A stretch of DNA of 64,000 nucleotides, taken from NCBI GenBank assembly GCA_032173965.1, contig JAVUNC010000006.1, positions 37,543,870 to 37,607,869 on the forward strand, read 5' to 3'. Within the stretch, counting starts at the first letter, position 1. The number at the start of each line of letters is the position of its first letter. The translations under genes and the position numbers were made by a program. Below are positions 1 to 12,338 of the stretch, piece by piece. This DNA is from Sitta carolinensis. Taxonomy: Eukaryota > Chordata > Aves > Passeriformes > Sittidae. The notes below the pieces were generated by a model. The model ran no database searches, was not told the DNA's origin, and saw only the letters and a list, made by a program, of their open reading frames with translations.

Positions 1-2001
1 CACTGAAATTATAAGGAACTTACCTCCCATTCAATAGGGGTTTTGATCAAGAAAACATGAAGAGAAAATAATTCTCAATAAACTCAACTAAGTTCCTTAT
101 CAGTCCCTTTTCAAATGGAAGTAAAACTTCACTTTTTTATATTACATGAATTTTGATATTGTTACATAGATATTCCCTGACCCTTGGCATTTTCTTCGCA
201 AACACCATATTCCCTGAAGTCTCTGCTATCTCTCTTCAATCCCAGTAATGTTGTCTTCATCTTTCCTCCTCAGTAGATCTTCTAGGTCTAGGGCTGAGCA
301 AAAAAGGAAATATACCTCCTTCACTAGTCACATCAAGGAGTGGATTTCATCCTCTGAATTATTCATTTTCGATCTTTGCATAGTGCATAACAAAGCAACT
401 AATGACATACTTTAGCAAGTCCATGGGGCAGCAGTCATCTGTTTTGTGTTGCAATGTCACACATTCAGCTCTCCTTTGATCCCGTTTCCAAAAACAAAAG
501 GAAACAAAGAGACAAATTTAACTTTGTTCAGAACTCACTAGTGTAGGTGAGTTAGACTGCTCAAAATTGGTAATGAGCTATATTTCCTATTTTAAAATAA
601 TATACACTTTAAATTTACACTTTATAAACTGTACTGACTATTCATTTACTTGTGATTTCTGACTGTTTCATATTCAAAACTATATGATTTTGATATCAAA
701 AAGAAGGAGAATTCATGTTTTACAGGCATCTACATATAAAGCAGAGCTTTGTATATAAAGTACACAGACATTCTAAATCATTGATACTTGAGTAAAAGCT
801 TGCATGTTATCTGTGTTCAGCTGCCAGTTTCAAATTCACCAACAATCTGGAAGATAATAATTAATGTACCTATTTCATATTAGGGTGGAAGTTTTGATAA
901 AAATACCCAACATCTACAGAGGCAAGGGTACAAAATAACTCACTTCTTTTTAAATCTCTTTTTCAAACAGGAAAAAGGATATATTGATGTGATGAGGCTA
1001 TTTTCAAACTTTCAGCAATTACAGATGATTCATTCTGCACTTCCTGAAGTGTTCCTGATCAAGTTTGTCAAGCAGAAAAGTTGTCTGGGAAGCTGTGCTC
1101 TGGCAGCAATTATGCATTTTCCGCTGATGCTGAAGCAGTCAATACTTTAGAGGAAGTAAGTTATGATGTATACGTGTTTCCCTTTGCTACAGATATGACT
1201 TGAGTATTCATGTATAAACCAGCACTCTTGAAAGCTAGCCTGGGGGGAAATCTCTTATCCTCTTATTATATTGCTCCCATATTTGAAGTTGGAAGCCATC
1301 GTGTATGGCAAATGCCTGTAAGCTGAAAAGGGAACTATTCTTCCAACTCCATTATCACAGGAACACTGTCACATCAGAACAGACTAGTTTCATTCTGCTT
1401 TGGTAAATTGATCCACAAGCTTAACCTTTGTTTGAAATCTCTAGAGCTATAACAAAACAAATGCTGTGCTTGTAGCAGAAAAGCCTTGTCAATGCATTTT
1501 TCCAGGGGGGCTATTACACAGCACACACTAAGAAGGCCCTTCCCCAGGAGAAACTCAACAGACTGACAATACTTGTCACTTCTTTAAGACACTTGTACCT
1601 TTTTTGAAAAGTAAACTTAAGATGTTTAAACTGTATTGGGTTTGTGTAGCAAGATTTTAGTAGCAGGGGCTCTGTGAAAAACCCCAGAACTGTTCCTATG
1701 TTGTAGAGTTTAAGAAAACGGCAGTTTTAGTTTTGTCTCTGATTCTCACTATCCTACTCAATTTTTAATTGGCAATAAATCAAACTAATCTTCCCCATGT
1801 GTTTTCCAGAGCACAGAATGTCAGCTTGGAATATGATTTAGAAGCTCCCATTCTGATGAGCCTCCATCAGAAGGCCCACAGAGTCTCTGTGGAGCTTGTT
1901 GCTCTGTTTACAGCCATGACACTCTGGTGACTCAGTTTCTGACCACCTTCCTTTTAAAAACACCCTCATTTGACAAGCAGCACCATGGCTCTAGAAATAC
2001 A
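1..2001. other. AT-rich unique sequence, no recognised gene
   Basis: I recognise no repeat family, RNA gene or known protein here. The only item worth noting is the possible exon listed separately at 1050-1155. A strong minus-strand splice-donor look-alike (GGGAG|GTAAGT) lies near position 25, but the sequence on its exon side is closed by stops in all frames. Confidence 0.5.
1050..1155 (+). CDS. candidate internal exon, unrecognised protein
   Basis: The segment is open in one frame for 35 codons and reads VPDQVCQAEKLSGKLC and then SNYAFSADAEAVNTLEE, which looks more like protein than its surroundings. It is followed directly by a strong donor, GAGGAA|GTAAGT, and preceded by a moderate acceptor ending in CTTCCTGAAG. 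An alternative better acceptor (CTTTTTCAAACAG) lies at 958-970, but the frame it opens meets a TAG just before the donor. The segment would begin with one base of a split codon and end in phase 0. No family is recognised. A chance pseudo-exon is the main alternative. Confidence 0.2.
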
Positions 2002-2100
2002 TGGCTTAGTGGTGAACATAATGGTGCTGGGTTGGCACCTGGACTCAGTGATCTTAGACATTTTTTCCAACCTTAATGACTCCATGATTCCATGATTCTC
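2002..2100 (+). mobile_element. CR1 LINE, 3' terminal fragment
   Basis: This is the last ~100 bp of a CR1 non-LTR retrotransposon. The order GGTGCTGGGTTGG, GGACTCAGTGATCTTAGA, TTTTCCAACCTTAATGA and finally a short ATGATTCC tandem tail is the CR1 3' UTR and terminus. It is 5'-truncated, as almost all avian CR1 copies are, and holds no coding sequence. The scattered mismatches to the usual 3' end suggest an old copy. Confidence 0.85.
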
Positions 2101-2373
2101 TGACATGCCAACCTGACAGCGCAGACAGAGCTAAGAAAAAGTAAAAGTGAAATGGCCCCGTATCAAAGAACCTTCTGTATAGATAAATGATGCATTTGGT
2201 CAGTTTCAACTGCAAATATTATCCACTTGCATTTTCTCAAAAGCCATGAAGAACTTACAGATGCCTCTTCTACTTTGGGACACACAGGTTTGCCTGCAGC
2301 CATTGTATGCTATCTCATGAACCAAGACTGATGGAAACATTTAGCAACCAGGTAAATAATTAAGAAAACTTAC

Positions 2374-2424
2374 TCTTTGGATAGCTCCTTGAAAGAGTTG
2401 TTACCATATTCATGAAATATTATG
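2374..2424 (-). CDS. weak candidate exon, unrecognised
   Basis: This 51-bp open segment would read IIFHEYGNNSFKELSK. Its acceptor ends in CTTACTGCAAG and its donor is AAAGA|GTAAGT. It starts with one base and ends with two bases of split codons, so its entry phase fits the exit phase of the stronger candidate at 13504-13757. Only phase and splice consensus support it, and with so short a length chance is a serious alternative. Confidence 0.15.
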
Positions 2425-5400
2425 CTTGCAGTAAGAACTGCATTATAAATCCCTTCAGCTCCAGACAGATGATATTAATTTTTTAATACCAGTGGCACAT
2501 TAATGGAGAAAAACCACTTCCACATTCCTGATACTGACAGCTGTACAGAAGTATATATGCAGCTGGGTCTCCTGATCAGTAAATAAAAAGATTATGTTCA
2601 CTAATGAGTGGGGCTCGTCAAAGGATATATTGTATTTGTTTTGTCTTCTAATCAGATATGTGCACTAATCACTTATTGAAATAGAGAACTCTAAAGTAGA
2701 AACAAATTTCCCAAATACTTAATCAATCTTTGTTTAATGTTGATGTATATGAAGTTTTTGGCACTAGTATAGAGAAAAAAATACTTTTTGACAACATGCA
2801 AAAATGAACCACCATCCACCACAAAATTCATCGGCAAGTTGTAATGCATAAGTCCTGATTTAAAAATGGTTTTGATTCATAAGGCCATCCTATTTTTTCC
2901 CCAACCTTGTTCTCAGTATTGTATTTTAGAAAGGCTCTGAAATGCTTATACAGGAATACCCTGAAAAATACAGAGTATTTCAGCCTAGACTTCAAAACCT
3001 TCTGTTTTGTGGAGTAATTGCTGTACATTTTTGCTGCTTCACAAAAAGAAGGCTTATCTTCTGAATGCATTTTGACAGCATATTCTGATCATTTAGTATG
3101 AAAAAAAGTAATGGTGACGTCACTCATAAATATAAATAAAAAATATATTAGAGATGTAGGAAATGTACCTGTACTCAATACACATATAGATATACTTCCT
3201 ATGCTACATATATACTCTGTACTATAGGGAGTCTTTGACAGTCTAGGGACCTTTAAAACCTGTTTCAACAAAACCACACATGCCTCTGCAGTTATCACAT
3301 TCTAAAAAAACCCGAACATTGCTGCACTCTTGTGCTATTTTTAGACACTTACAAATATCCTCTGTAACAACATGGAACATTTTAAGAAAATATAGAAAGG
3401 TTTACATAAACACTAAAATAATTATTAAAGTTATTTAAAAAGACAATTATTTTTACCAATTTCCACCTTTTAGTTGTTATATTTGAGAATTTTAGTACGC
3501 AGCTGAAATTTCAGGTGTACTCTCAGTATATTTTGTTTAGCAGAAGATGATCTCTTCTGTCAGACTAGTGCTTTCACACATATGTTCCCATGCTTCATAA
3601 AAGCATCCCCAGCATTAGGTGGGTCTTAAAGACACAGACTAGAGTCTGGAAGTCCCAGCAAACTAAATTTTGCACATTGTAGCCATTAACAAGAGAGTCT
3701 TTCACTATACAGAGACTAAATGTGTCTGCTGATGCACACTCTTGAACAGACTTCTCTTCCTAAAATGTGTTTCGTACAGCATAAGGCTTTCTGATTTACA
3801 AGGTAGGTATTAAATTTGTTATGGATGTCTATTTTCTGCCTGTTTTAGTTGAAAAGTATTGACTTTTCTTTTATCCACATCATCCTGCTCCAAATGTCAT
3901 ACACCTCTGAAGCATAAAGAAGCAAGCTGTAGCTTTCTCAAATTCATTTAAATGTAGTCTTTAAAAAACAGCTTTCATCAACACAACCAGGACTTGCCCT
4001 GCTAAAGTTCCCACATTTCCTCACTTTGCTAGAAAAGCCTCTCATCCCCTCTCCTGTGATTGAACACCAGATTTATTTTGGACTGTGAGCCTATTTTAAT
4101 GTCTTAGATTAAAAAGATAAGAAGCAAATACAGCAAAATTCAGTAACGATCTAATTCACACCCCTTACCCAACTGTTTCACTTCCATTGATTGTGTCTTT
4201 TAAGAGAAAGCTTTCTACTCCTCAGACTATTAATAAGGTTCTTAAACACTTTTAGGAACTTCCTATTTTGATTCCCATCCAAAGAATGCTCCCTCTCAAG
4301 ATGCTATAAGTTTTTTCTGAAATAGTTGCTATTCAACCATGTGAGAGCAAAGTGCATGTTGCTTTCTCTATTGGAGGGGAAAGATTGGATGAGTTTCTTC
4401 AGAAATTTCTTTCTCTTTACACAGCAGGACATGTCTTCCTTCAGTAAACTCAGGCTTTAAAACAGTCTGTTCTTATATCTCCACTTTACACTCAGCAGTA
4501 GCTCTTTTCAAAATATAAACCACTATCCAGCCTGACAAAATAACACTACTCTTAATCTAAAAGCTTCTGGTATAAGAACATCTAAATTCACCAGCAATTA
4601 GTTACAGTGTTTTTGGAAGCATCTTCAAAATTTTCTAGAAAGAGTTAAATGCTACCAGCATACATTAGTTTCTCTGCAGCTGTTACTTATATGTTTACCC
4701 AGAAGTCTTTAAAAAGATAGCTATATTTTGTGTTTAAATTAACATTAAAACTTTTTTTTTTCTAATTTTTGGTTTGTTTTTTTTTTTGTTTTTCCTCCTT
4801 GACACTATATTCTGGACTACCACTTATTACTCAGTTGCCTATGATGTCGATCTTTTCAGTTTCATAACTTTTACAAGCAGACCACAGAAATAATCTACAA
4901 TAACACATATTTACTTCATGACTGGAGAACAGCTGGCTAATCAAAACAAAAGATAAGCCCTCTACAGTGTCAGTAAAAGGATATTTATAAAGCAAGTCTT
5001 ATACAGAGTTGCCAATTATTATAATATCTAGTCTGCTCTTGGACCAAACAATGTACACTTGGCATTATTCTCTACATCTTTTTTCACAGAATAACTTTTA
5101 CCAAAGTTGGTGGTCCTGTAAGTTTTACTGAAAAGTGTTTTCCATTGTATACTGATTTCCAAAATCCATCAGGCTGCAATTTACCTTTCTGGATTAAGCC
5201 TCTAACCATGAATACTGCTAAGCCCTGGATTTTTCTGAAAGCATTTTTGTTTCATTGCCTGATAGTGTTCTTCCTAACAATTGGCACCTGCAGTGTCTTT
5301 CCAGCTTTTCTTAAGGTTGTTTCTCTTAAAGGCTGCACCATAATCCAAGACTGAATTGTTCAAAATGGTCAAAATTGATTTTTCCTGACTCAGAGTAAGC

Positions 5401-7767
5401 CCTTGGCTTTATATACACACCTTTCTGCCTGACATTTACCCATACTTTTTCAGTCCTGCTGACACGCACAGCATGACATGTTGATTTTCTGGGATCTCAT
5501 GAGTTCTTTTAAATAATCACCCACTGGATGGTTCAAGTCTCCCTTATGATTCATGAACATCACATCACCTGTCAAGGTATTGGCAATGATCTTGCATTTC
5601 TATAAAAAAGTTCTAGGTGATTGTAAACAGGGTGAAATGGGCTATGAAAATGCTTTTATAACAGGCATGTAACTGTCTTTGGCATACTTCAAAGGCAGGC
5701 AAACCATTTCATCACATCTACAACTGTATTATGAACCCCTGTAATTACTAGAAAGGAGAACTATAAAAGCATTTACTGGAGTCAATGGCAGTCCTAAAAA
5801 ATGAAAATACTTATTTTTTGGTCACATTTACTACATGAAGAATTTTGGGATATTTTGTAATCTGGCATTTTGTGGAGCTTACTGATTAAATTGTATGATT
5901 TTGTTCATCTACCATTCTGACCATGCAACTGAAAGGAGATGCCCCACATGTTAATTCTCAAAATAACAGAGGGAAAGAAAGGTGTCATTAAAAGTTTTGG
6001 AATGTTCAACACAATAACCCCTGCTTTTGCTTAGAGAAAGGAATAGAATATTAAAATAAAAACAAAAAGAGAGAATAGATGTCATAACCAGTTTGAATTA
6101 GTAGCACAAAAAAAATAAATTACTCCTTTTTGTAGCTAGTACATAGCCAGGCAGTAAGGGTTGTGACAACCAACTCTTTTTTAGACAAATTCCCAACTAC
6201 CCACTCCAAGCCATGCTCTTCTTGTGCTCCCAATGGGTTCCACCGGCACATTCCCATCTTTTGAGATAATTTGCCTTCTTCTATGTCTTGTAATAAAGAA
6301 AAAGTATTACCCCACATCTCTTTAAAGTTCTGACCCTGGTTTAGAGTAAGAGGAGAAACAAGCATGGAAAAACGAATAATTTAAATTCTATTAATATCCT
6401 GTTCATTTAATAATCTAAAAAGTACTTGCTCTCAGTTCCTCACCCTGAAATTTGTAAAATATCTTGCCTCTTTTGTCTACAATACACAGTAGCCACTGAA
6501 AAGCTGAAGATAAATGCCAGTCTGCTATTCCTGCTTTGGGGAAGCTGTACTGTGATGCTCTAAGAACATTAAGCCATGAATAGCTGTGAAGATAGATGCC
6601 AGGGTCATGCACTAAAAAAGATTATGGTGTCCTTAACAGCATAAATTTCCAGTCCAGTCTTTTTACAAAGTGTTTATATACTAAAAGGCCTATTCCTTGT
6701 GTGAGTCAGACATTTCATTTCAACACATTCAAGGTATTACACTTTTTCTCTCCAGTACATAGATCTCAACCCTACAGCACCTCAGAGTCTTTCCAAGCAC
6801 ACTGATATAAGTTCCAGTACCCCAGACTGGTTAAAAAACTACCAGTCCATGAAGATCTTCATAAAGTCCAAAATGTGTTGCCTGTCTTCTGCAAAAAAGT
6901 CATAAAGAAAACGCCTTTCTACTGAAATGCATCAAAGAACCCACCCCCATGAGATATCAGTGCTCATAAAGCTTTCTTTCACAGGTATCACTGATTACTC
7001 CCTAAGAAAAATTATGTAACTTTAAGTGTGGTGATCAGACACTTAAACTCCCTGTGTAACCTAAACAAATTACAGCCAGTGATTTTTGAAGCAGTTCTTA
7101 TTGGTTTTTGAAACAAATGGCACTGAATTCTGCACATGCAGTTACAGCTGCACAATTCTTTGTGTCTGGCATGACTTTTGAGATAACTTTACTCCAAACT
7201 TTTTCACACCTGGACCTTGATAACTAAGATTATCATGAACCTAACTGAAATTTGGGGTATAAAAAGAATCCCCTTTTACAGAATCACTGTAGCTTTTGAT
7301 CTGCAAATATTTTCTAAATGCAGCTGTAGTGCTGATTGCTTTTTCTGTATAGATACTTCAGTGTCTCCTGCAGCTGTTTTACTGCTGCTATTTCTGCATT
7401 CATTGCAATCCAAATAGAAAGAGACAAGACAGAACAGAAAGTACATGCTACTAAAAGTATTATTTTGGATCTGCTGTATGTCCCTCTTTTTTGTGGATGA
7501 ATGCGTTAGAGGGGACGAGATTTATGTCTATGAAACCTCAATTACAAACAGGCAATTTCAGATTGAGTTGAGTTCCTTTATTCTTTTAAAGATACTTACT
7601 GATCCAGTTAAAGAAATCCATGAAAGAAAAATCCCCTTTCATTTCTTTTCAATGAAAAGTTCAGTAAAAATTTCAAAAACTATCACTGTAGAAAATAACC
7701 TTGCAATGACTCATTATGTCTAGTCTTCAGAGGGCAGTTGGGTCAGTATATGACTCACACTGATAAA
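2425..7767. other. unique AT-rich DNA, no recognised gene
   Basis: I recognise nothing firm here. The stretch holds T-rich runs near 4749-4796 and several short chance ORFs. An 82-codon minus-strand frame at 6120-6365 and a 52-bp minus-strand splice-bounded open segment at 6444-6495 look mildly protein-like but could not be assigned. Confidence 0.5.
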
Positions 7768-8387
7768 GTCATAGAACATAGAATATGCTGAATTGGAAGG
7801 GACCCATCAGGATCATCAAGTCTGACTCCTTGCCCTGTGCAGGTCACCCCGAGTCACACCATGTGTTGAGAGCATTATCCAAATGCTTCTGGAACTCAGA
7901 TAGGTTTGGTACTTTGACCACTTCCCAGCCTGTTCCAGTGCCCAATCACCCACTGGATGAAAACACTTTTTCCTGATATCAAATCTAAACCTCCCCTGAC
8001 TCAGACTGACGCCATTTCCTTGAGTCTTGTCACTGGTCACAACCTTGACAAGACAGTATCTGCCTCTCCAGTTTGCCTCAGGAGGCTGTTGAAGACTGCA
8101 GTCTCTCCTCAGTCTTCTCCAGGCTGAGAAACACCAAACTATCTCAGCCATTCGTCACATAAGGCTTTCCTTCCAGACCCTTCAACATCCTCACACCCTC
8201 TTTTGGATGCTCCCTAATAGCTCTATATCTTTGTTATACTGTGGAACCCAAGACTGTACACCAGACTCAAGGTGAGGATGCCCCAGAGCAGAGGAGGACA
8301 ACCCTCTCCCCCACCCCACTGGTGATGCTGTGCCTGATGCACCCCAAGACATGGGTGACCCTCCCAGCTGCCAGGTCACTGCTGACT
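7768..8387 (-). mobile_element. CR1 LINE, 3' part (interrupted copy, first piece)
   Basis: Read on the minus strand this is the C-terminal part of the CR1 ORF2 (reverse-transcriptase protein) and its 3' UTR. On the plus strand it starts with the degenerate tail TCATAGAACATAGAAT, followed by TTGGAAGGGACCCATCAGGA. The translated minus strand still shows the CR1 C-terminal signature TQGNGVSLSQGRFRFDIRKK but with stops and frameshifts, so it is a dead copy. The RT catalytic region is absent because of 5' truncation. The element continues beyond an inserted LTR, at 8931. Confidence 0.9.
8382..8387. repeat. target-site duplication, left copy
   Basis: CTGACT directly abuts the TG end of the LTR. 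The identical copy directly follows the CA end at 8931-8936. Confidence 0.85.
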
Positions 8388-8930
8388 TGTTGCAGCAGAA
8401 CACTCATTAGGGGTAGAACTGAGCCAAGACAAAGACTCTCATTAACAATGTGAAAAGGGTCCTGGTTTATTCTTCTTTACAGCTTGGCCATCCTGACTGA
8501 CTACAGGCAGCTCCTACTGCAGGGTCCAACTGCTGGTTATTTCCTGCTGGACTATGGCTGCAAATATTAGTTTGCAGACTCTGACCATAGGCTGTTTCCT
8601 AGCTGGCTGACTGCAGGCTCCAACTCCATCAGACTCAGACTGACCTCACAGTTGATCTTCCACAGCAGCAACTCTTCCTTGTTTCATTCTTCTTTGTGTC
8701 TCTCATTCCTTCTTCCTTAGGGCTCCCCTACCTCCTCAAAGACCTCTTTCTCCAGGTCTTCTTCTTCAAGTCACTTCTGACCAGCCAACCCACTCCTTAT
8801 TATCACACTTATCTTTATTAGTCACAGCTGTGACACATTAAGGGTAAGGCTGTTCCTCTTCTTTGGTCATCACTACAACTGTGACTTACCAGGGGTGAGG
8901 TTACCTGTAATGCCGCCTTCTACGCCTACA
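8388..8930 (-). mobile_element. solo LTR of an endogenous retrovirus (ERVK-like by duplication length)
   Basis: A 543-bp element with TG...CA ends sits inside the CR1. It is flanked by a perfect 6-bp duplication, CTGACT, at 8382-8387 and 8931-8936; six bases is the usual length for beta/ERVK-type integrations. Joining the flanks restores continuous CR1 sequence. Orientation is minus: an AATAAA poly(A) signal lies at 8466-8471 (reverse strand), ~80 bp from the 3' LTR end, and a second AATAAA occurs at 8814-8819. The purine-rich stretch on the same strand also fits. No internal viral genes or second LTR are present, so this is a recombined solo LTR. It is younger than the CR1 it interrupts. Confidence 0.85.
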
Positions 8931-9180
8931 CTGACTTGTGTTCCATTGATCTGCACCTGCAGGTCCCTTTCTGCAGGGCTGCTCTCTGGCCTCTCATTCC
9001 CCAGTCTATGCACACAACCAGGGTTGCCCCATCCCAGGTGAAGAACCTGGCACTTTCCCTTGTTTCCATACCGTGGGTGATTGGTCTCTCTAATTCATCA
9101 AGTCCATCTGAATAGATCCCACATCTTGCCCCAGTTCTTCCCTTCTTCCCACTCTTCATTTTCAGCCTCACCAAGCTTTT
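8931..9180 (-). mobile_element. CR1 LINE (interrupted copy, second piece)
   Basis: This continues the CR1 begun at 7768 after the LTR insertion. Recognisable CR1 ORF2 blocks on the plus-strand reading are CAGGTCCCTTTCTGCAGGGC, GCTCTCTGGCCTCTCATTCC and GGGTTGCCCCATCCCAGGTG. After about 9100 similarity fades (GGTGATTGGTCTCTC, then the Leu/Ser-rich region), so the upper border is approximate. It has no intact reading frame. Confidence 0.85.
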
Positions 9181-11140
9181 ATGCCATGAGGAGACAGATC
9201 TGCCCTGGGAAGAAGACCTCTCACCATTTTTATGCTATTTAGCAGGCTGTCTGCCATTATTAGCAAAAAGGAAGGCATTGCTTTTCAGCAGGATTTTCAG
9301 ATCTTCCCTCTTCCCCCAGGACATGTTATGCTAACATGTCATCTTCAGAACCTTTCCTACTGTGTTGGCATTTTGGCCAACAAATGCCCCTTAGCTTTTC
9401 TCACCCTTACAGATAAGCTCCAAGTCTTGGTGGTTTGTTTTTTTTTCTCTTTGAAAAGTTGGCTCCTGAGGCCTTCACCAACAGTATTTGCGCTGTTTAA
9501 AAGATGAATTATGTCAGTTTGAAGCTTCTATACTTGCTGGTGTTTATCATATCTAGTTATTTACCTGCCTGAAGTTAATAATTCACATAGAATTGTCTTC
9601 CTTGTTTCCTCTTCTTTGCCCATCCTTGGCATATCTTTTGCACAAAGCGCAAGCTGAATAATTGGTCTTGCAGAGGCTTTACTATTGTGAATAATGTTGA
9701 ATGGCCCTGATCATTTCTTCTTTTTTCTTCAAATTCTTATCAGGGCAAGTCTCAACAAATATTAGAGCAAATATCATGCTGTATATAACCTTTTATTTAG
9801 CAGTTGCTACTAAGCTGGGAGTCCTGGGAATCTTATCCTCAGCCTGGAAATAAATGCTTAGAAACTCAAAAACTTAACACACGCACACACACAAATCTTC
9901 TTATCAAGTTCTGAAGTATCTTTAAAAAATGAAAGTCTGAAATCAAGTACATCTAAAATGTGGTTACTTCAGCTCTTGTATATATTTGTCCACAAAACTT
10001 CACATATTTCCCTTTCTGAGGTCTCATTTTTTTACAGCTTTTAAACACCTTGAGAGGAGTATAGTTTTGAAAGAACTGTTATTATTACACTTTTATTACA
10101 TATCTAAAATAGATTTCGATTTGCAAACAGTAAGAGGTACAATATGGTTAGAGGGGTTTTTTTTAATATGTATTGATTAAAACATTCAGAGGTAGCAGAG
10201 AGGAATTTAGAAAAAACAAACACAAAGAATTTAGTATCAGCAGACCATCTACAGATATGCAACCTCCATCACAGATTTTCCTGCAGGATTTTAGAAATTT
10301 TTCTTTCTACACTGCTCTTAGTCACAGATGGTCCCTGGAATTCCAGAAAAAAAATGGTGTCTTTTGGTCACTGAACAAATTAATGTTAGTATGGAGTCCT
10401 AAATGACAAAAACTATTAATAGCACTGACACATCAAAGGGGAAATTTTTTCTGGAGAAAAGTATTACAAAACATAAATCATAATCTTGCCTTGACTCAGA
10501 ATTTCTTAAGGAATTCAATATCCCACTCTTACAGAGCAGCCTTAAAGCAAGAAAGAAGCACTGATTAGTGAAGGTAGGTATGTAGAATTTTTTGTGTCTG
10601 AACACATATAAATGTAATTGTACAAGTAGTTATAATCAGCACTCAAGCTTTGCAGAAACCCATTTGCAGGATTTTCAGATAGAAGAGAATAAACAAATTT
10701 AAATGTTGAGTTTTCCTATTCTGCAGCAGGAAGGTTGCTTTAAACCAAGGTGCAGTGCAGTGTAAAAACATGAAAAGTCCCAGAAACATTCAGTGAATGG
10801 ATGGTGAAGATGATCACCATCCCCCATCACCTCTGCAAGTACATTTTAATGTGAAACTCACAGCTTTTTTTCCTTTTTTTCTACCAGCAAATGCATTTCA
10901 CAAAATGTACAACTCTATATTTCTGTGTTACTCTGAAATGCAGAATAATAATTTATGCTTTTTTTTCTTCCAGACAAGGACTAGAAATGTGATGATTAAA
11001 AAAAAAGAACAGAGACTCACAAAGTCAAAAGATGGCAGAATCATTGGTAGAATAAAAAGCCTTCAGCTATAGCTGTACTCTCAATATATTTGCGGCAGAA
11101 GTAACAATAGGTGACCACTTCCTGAAAATTAATATTAGGT
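9181..11140. other. unique AT-rich DNA, no recognised gene
   Basis: This holds a short CA repeat (listed), chance ORFs and one protein-like minus-strand segment at 9565-9653 with splice-like borders (described under findings). No repeat family is recognised. Confidence 0.5.
9877..9893. repeat. short imperfect (CA)n microsatellite
   Basis: This is a run of alternating A and C, about 17 bp long, broken once by a G. Confidence 0.8.
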
Positions 11141-11255
11141 AGAAGTTGGTTGGAAGGGACCTCAAGAGTTCTTCAGGCTCCTGATCAAAGCAAGAGTAAC
11201 ACTGAAATTAAACCAGGTTGCTTAGTTGTTGTCTAAAAACAATGTGCTTGCTTCC
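11141..11255 (-). mobile_element. degenerate CR1 LINE 3' fragment
   Basis: The plus strand reads GTTGGTTGGAAGGGACCTCA and then a decayed version of the CR1 'ctcctgctcaaagcagg ... accaggttgct' region, ending near CCAGGTTGCTTAG. It is short and diverged, and the borders are approximate. Confidence 0.6.
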
Positions 11256-12077
11256 CTTTTCAGTTGTGGGAAGGCCTCAGTTCTGGATGTCTTCTAAAAA
11301 CTTGAGCTAAAACAGACATTGTTGGGCATGGGAATCAAATCCATGCAAATTCACATTGGGTATAGTTTAAATGCTGCTTGAGTATCTTGAATGTGACTTT
11401 TTAAATTTAATTTGATGTACCTAATGCATACACACAGAGAAACCAATTACAATCAGACAAATATATGTTTTCTGCTTATCTCAGAAGTTAACTTTCATTG
11501 CAACTAATATATTTGTTTGTTTAGCACCTCTAGGTTTTCCTTCAATTAAATGGTTTTTTGATGCCATTTACAATCTCTGTTACAAAGTATTCATCATTCA
11601 TATTGTGTAAAGAGTTCATCAATCAGCTCAGCAACATTAATTAAAAATCACAGTGTAAGAATTCATATTCTTCTATGACTTTTAAGCAAGTATGATGTCA
11701 CAAAATAGCCTGTCACAAAAAAGCCAATCCTAGTGCTAAAATAACACTAAGAGTAGTTTCCAGGTTTAGTTCAGCATAGGAAAACCACAGGTTTTGTTCC
11801 AGGTTTTCTTGGTAAAGTGCAAGTCATGCAATTAAAAATCTACTGGCCCAGGGCATCTGTCCCACAAGCATTAGGACACAGATAAATATGGTATGTATGA
11901 CAAGGCTTTTCTGAAAATATTACATAACTATGAAAAGCAAACATTCTACAGTTTTTGAAGTACTTAAAATTACTTTCATTATCTGTCCCAGGTACAATGA
12001 ACTTTGTTTTATCAGCCTTTAGCAAACATGGCACTCTTGGGGCCACTCAATCTCTAATATAACTGCTATCACTACAA
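11256..12077. other. unique AT-rich DNA, nothing recognised
   Basis: I see no repeat family, splice-bounded frame or RNA gene that I can support here. Confidence 0.5.
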
Positions 12078-12200
12078 ACATTATCTGCACTTCACAGGTA
12101 GGCCATGTGCAAAAACACATTGCAATTTGCTTAACAAAGCTACTAAACTGAGACTTGAAACCAGATGTCCAAAGTCAGAGCTGTTGTCTGACTTCCTTTC
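12078..12200 (+). repeat. MIR-like ancient SINE remnant
   Basis: The order ATTATCTGCACTTCACAGGT, CTTAACAAAGCTACTAA, TGAGACTTGAAACCAG and GTCTGACTTCCTTTCAC follows the MIR core and 3' region (consensus-like 'ttttacag', 'cacagctagtaa', 'gggacttgaacccag', 'tctgactccaa'). It is heavily diverged, with a shortened middle. The match is from memory of the MIR consensus, so it needs a repeat-library check. Confidence 0.45.
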
Positions 12201-12326
12201 ACACTGTCATAGTATATTTTATAGTTTCACTGCCACACTAAACCTCACATGTATTATTGGCATCTGACATATCAATTGTTTCACTGGGCTTGATAATCAA
12301 GATGTACTCAAGGAACAATTAGGTCC

Positions 12327-12338
12327 GTGCTTTGTCAT
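12327..12338. repeat. direct repeat flanking the 12.3 kb LTR, left copy
   Basis: GTGCTTTGTCAT abuts the left end of the LTR. The right copy, GTGCATTTGTCAC at 12669-12681, abuts the other end and differs by one inserted A and the last base. Confidence 0.6.

Noticed and set aside
25..110. Strong minus-strand donor GGGAG|GTAAGT at the left edge
   Set aside because: Stops close all frames on the exon side within a short distance and no acceptor pairs with it.
550..566. GTGTAG|GTGAGT donor preceded by an open frame
   Set aside because: The frame ends in the TAG that forms the donor's exon side, so it would be a stop exactly at the splice site.
6120..6365. 82-codon minus-strand ORF with gag/env-like feel
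   Set aside because: No specific retroviral motif could be identified and no LTR flanks it, so the resemblance is not supportable.
10532..10570. 39-bp segment with excellent acceptor and GTAGGT donor
   Set aside because: All three frames contain stops, so it cannot be an internal coding exon.
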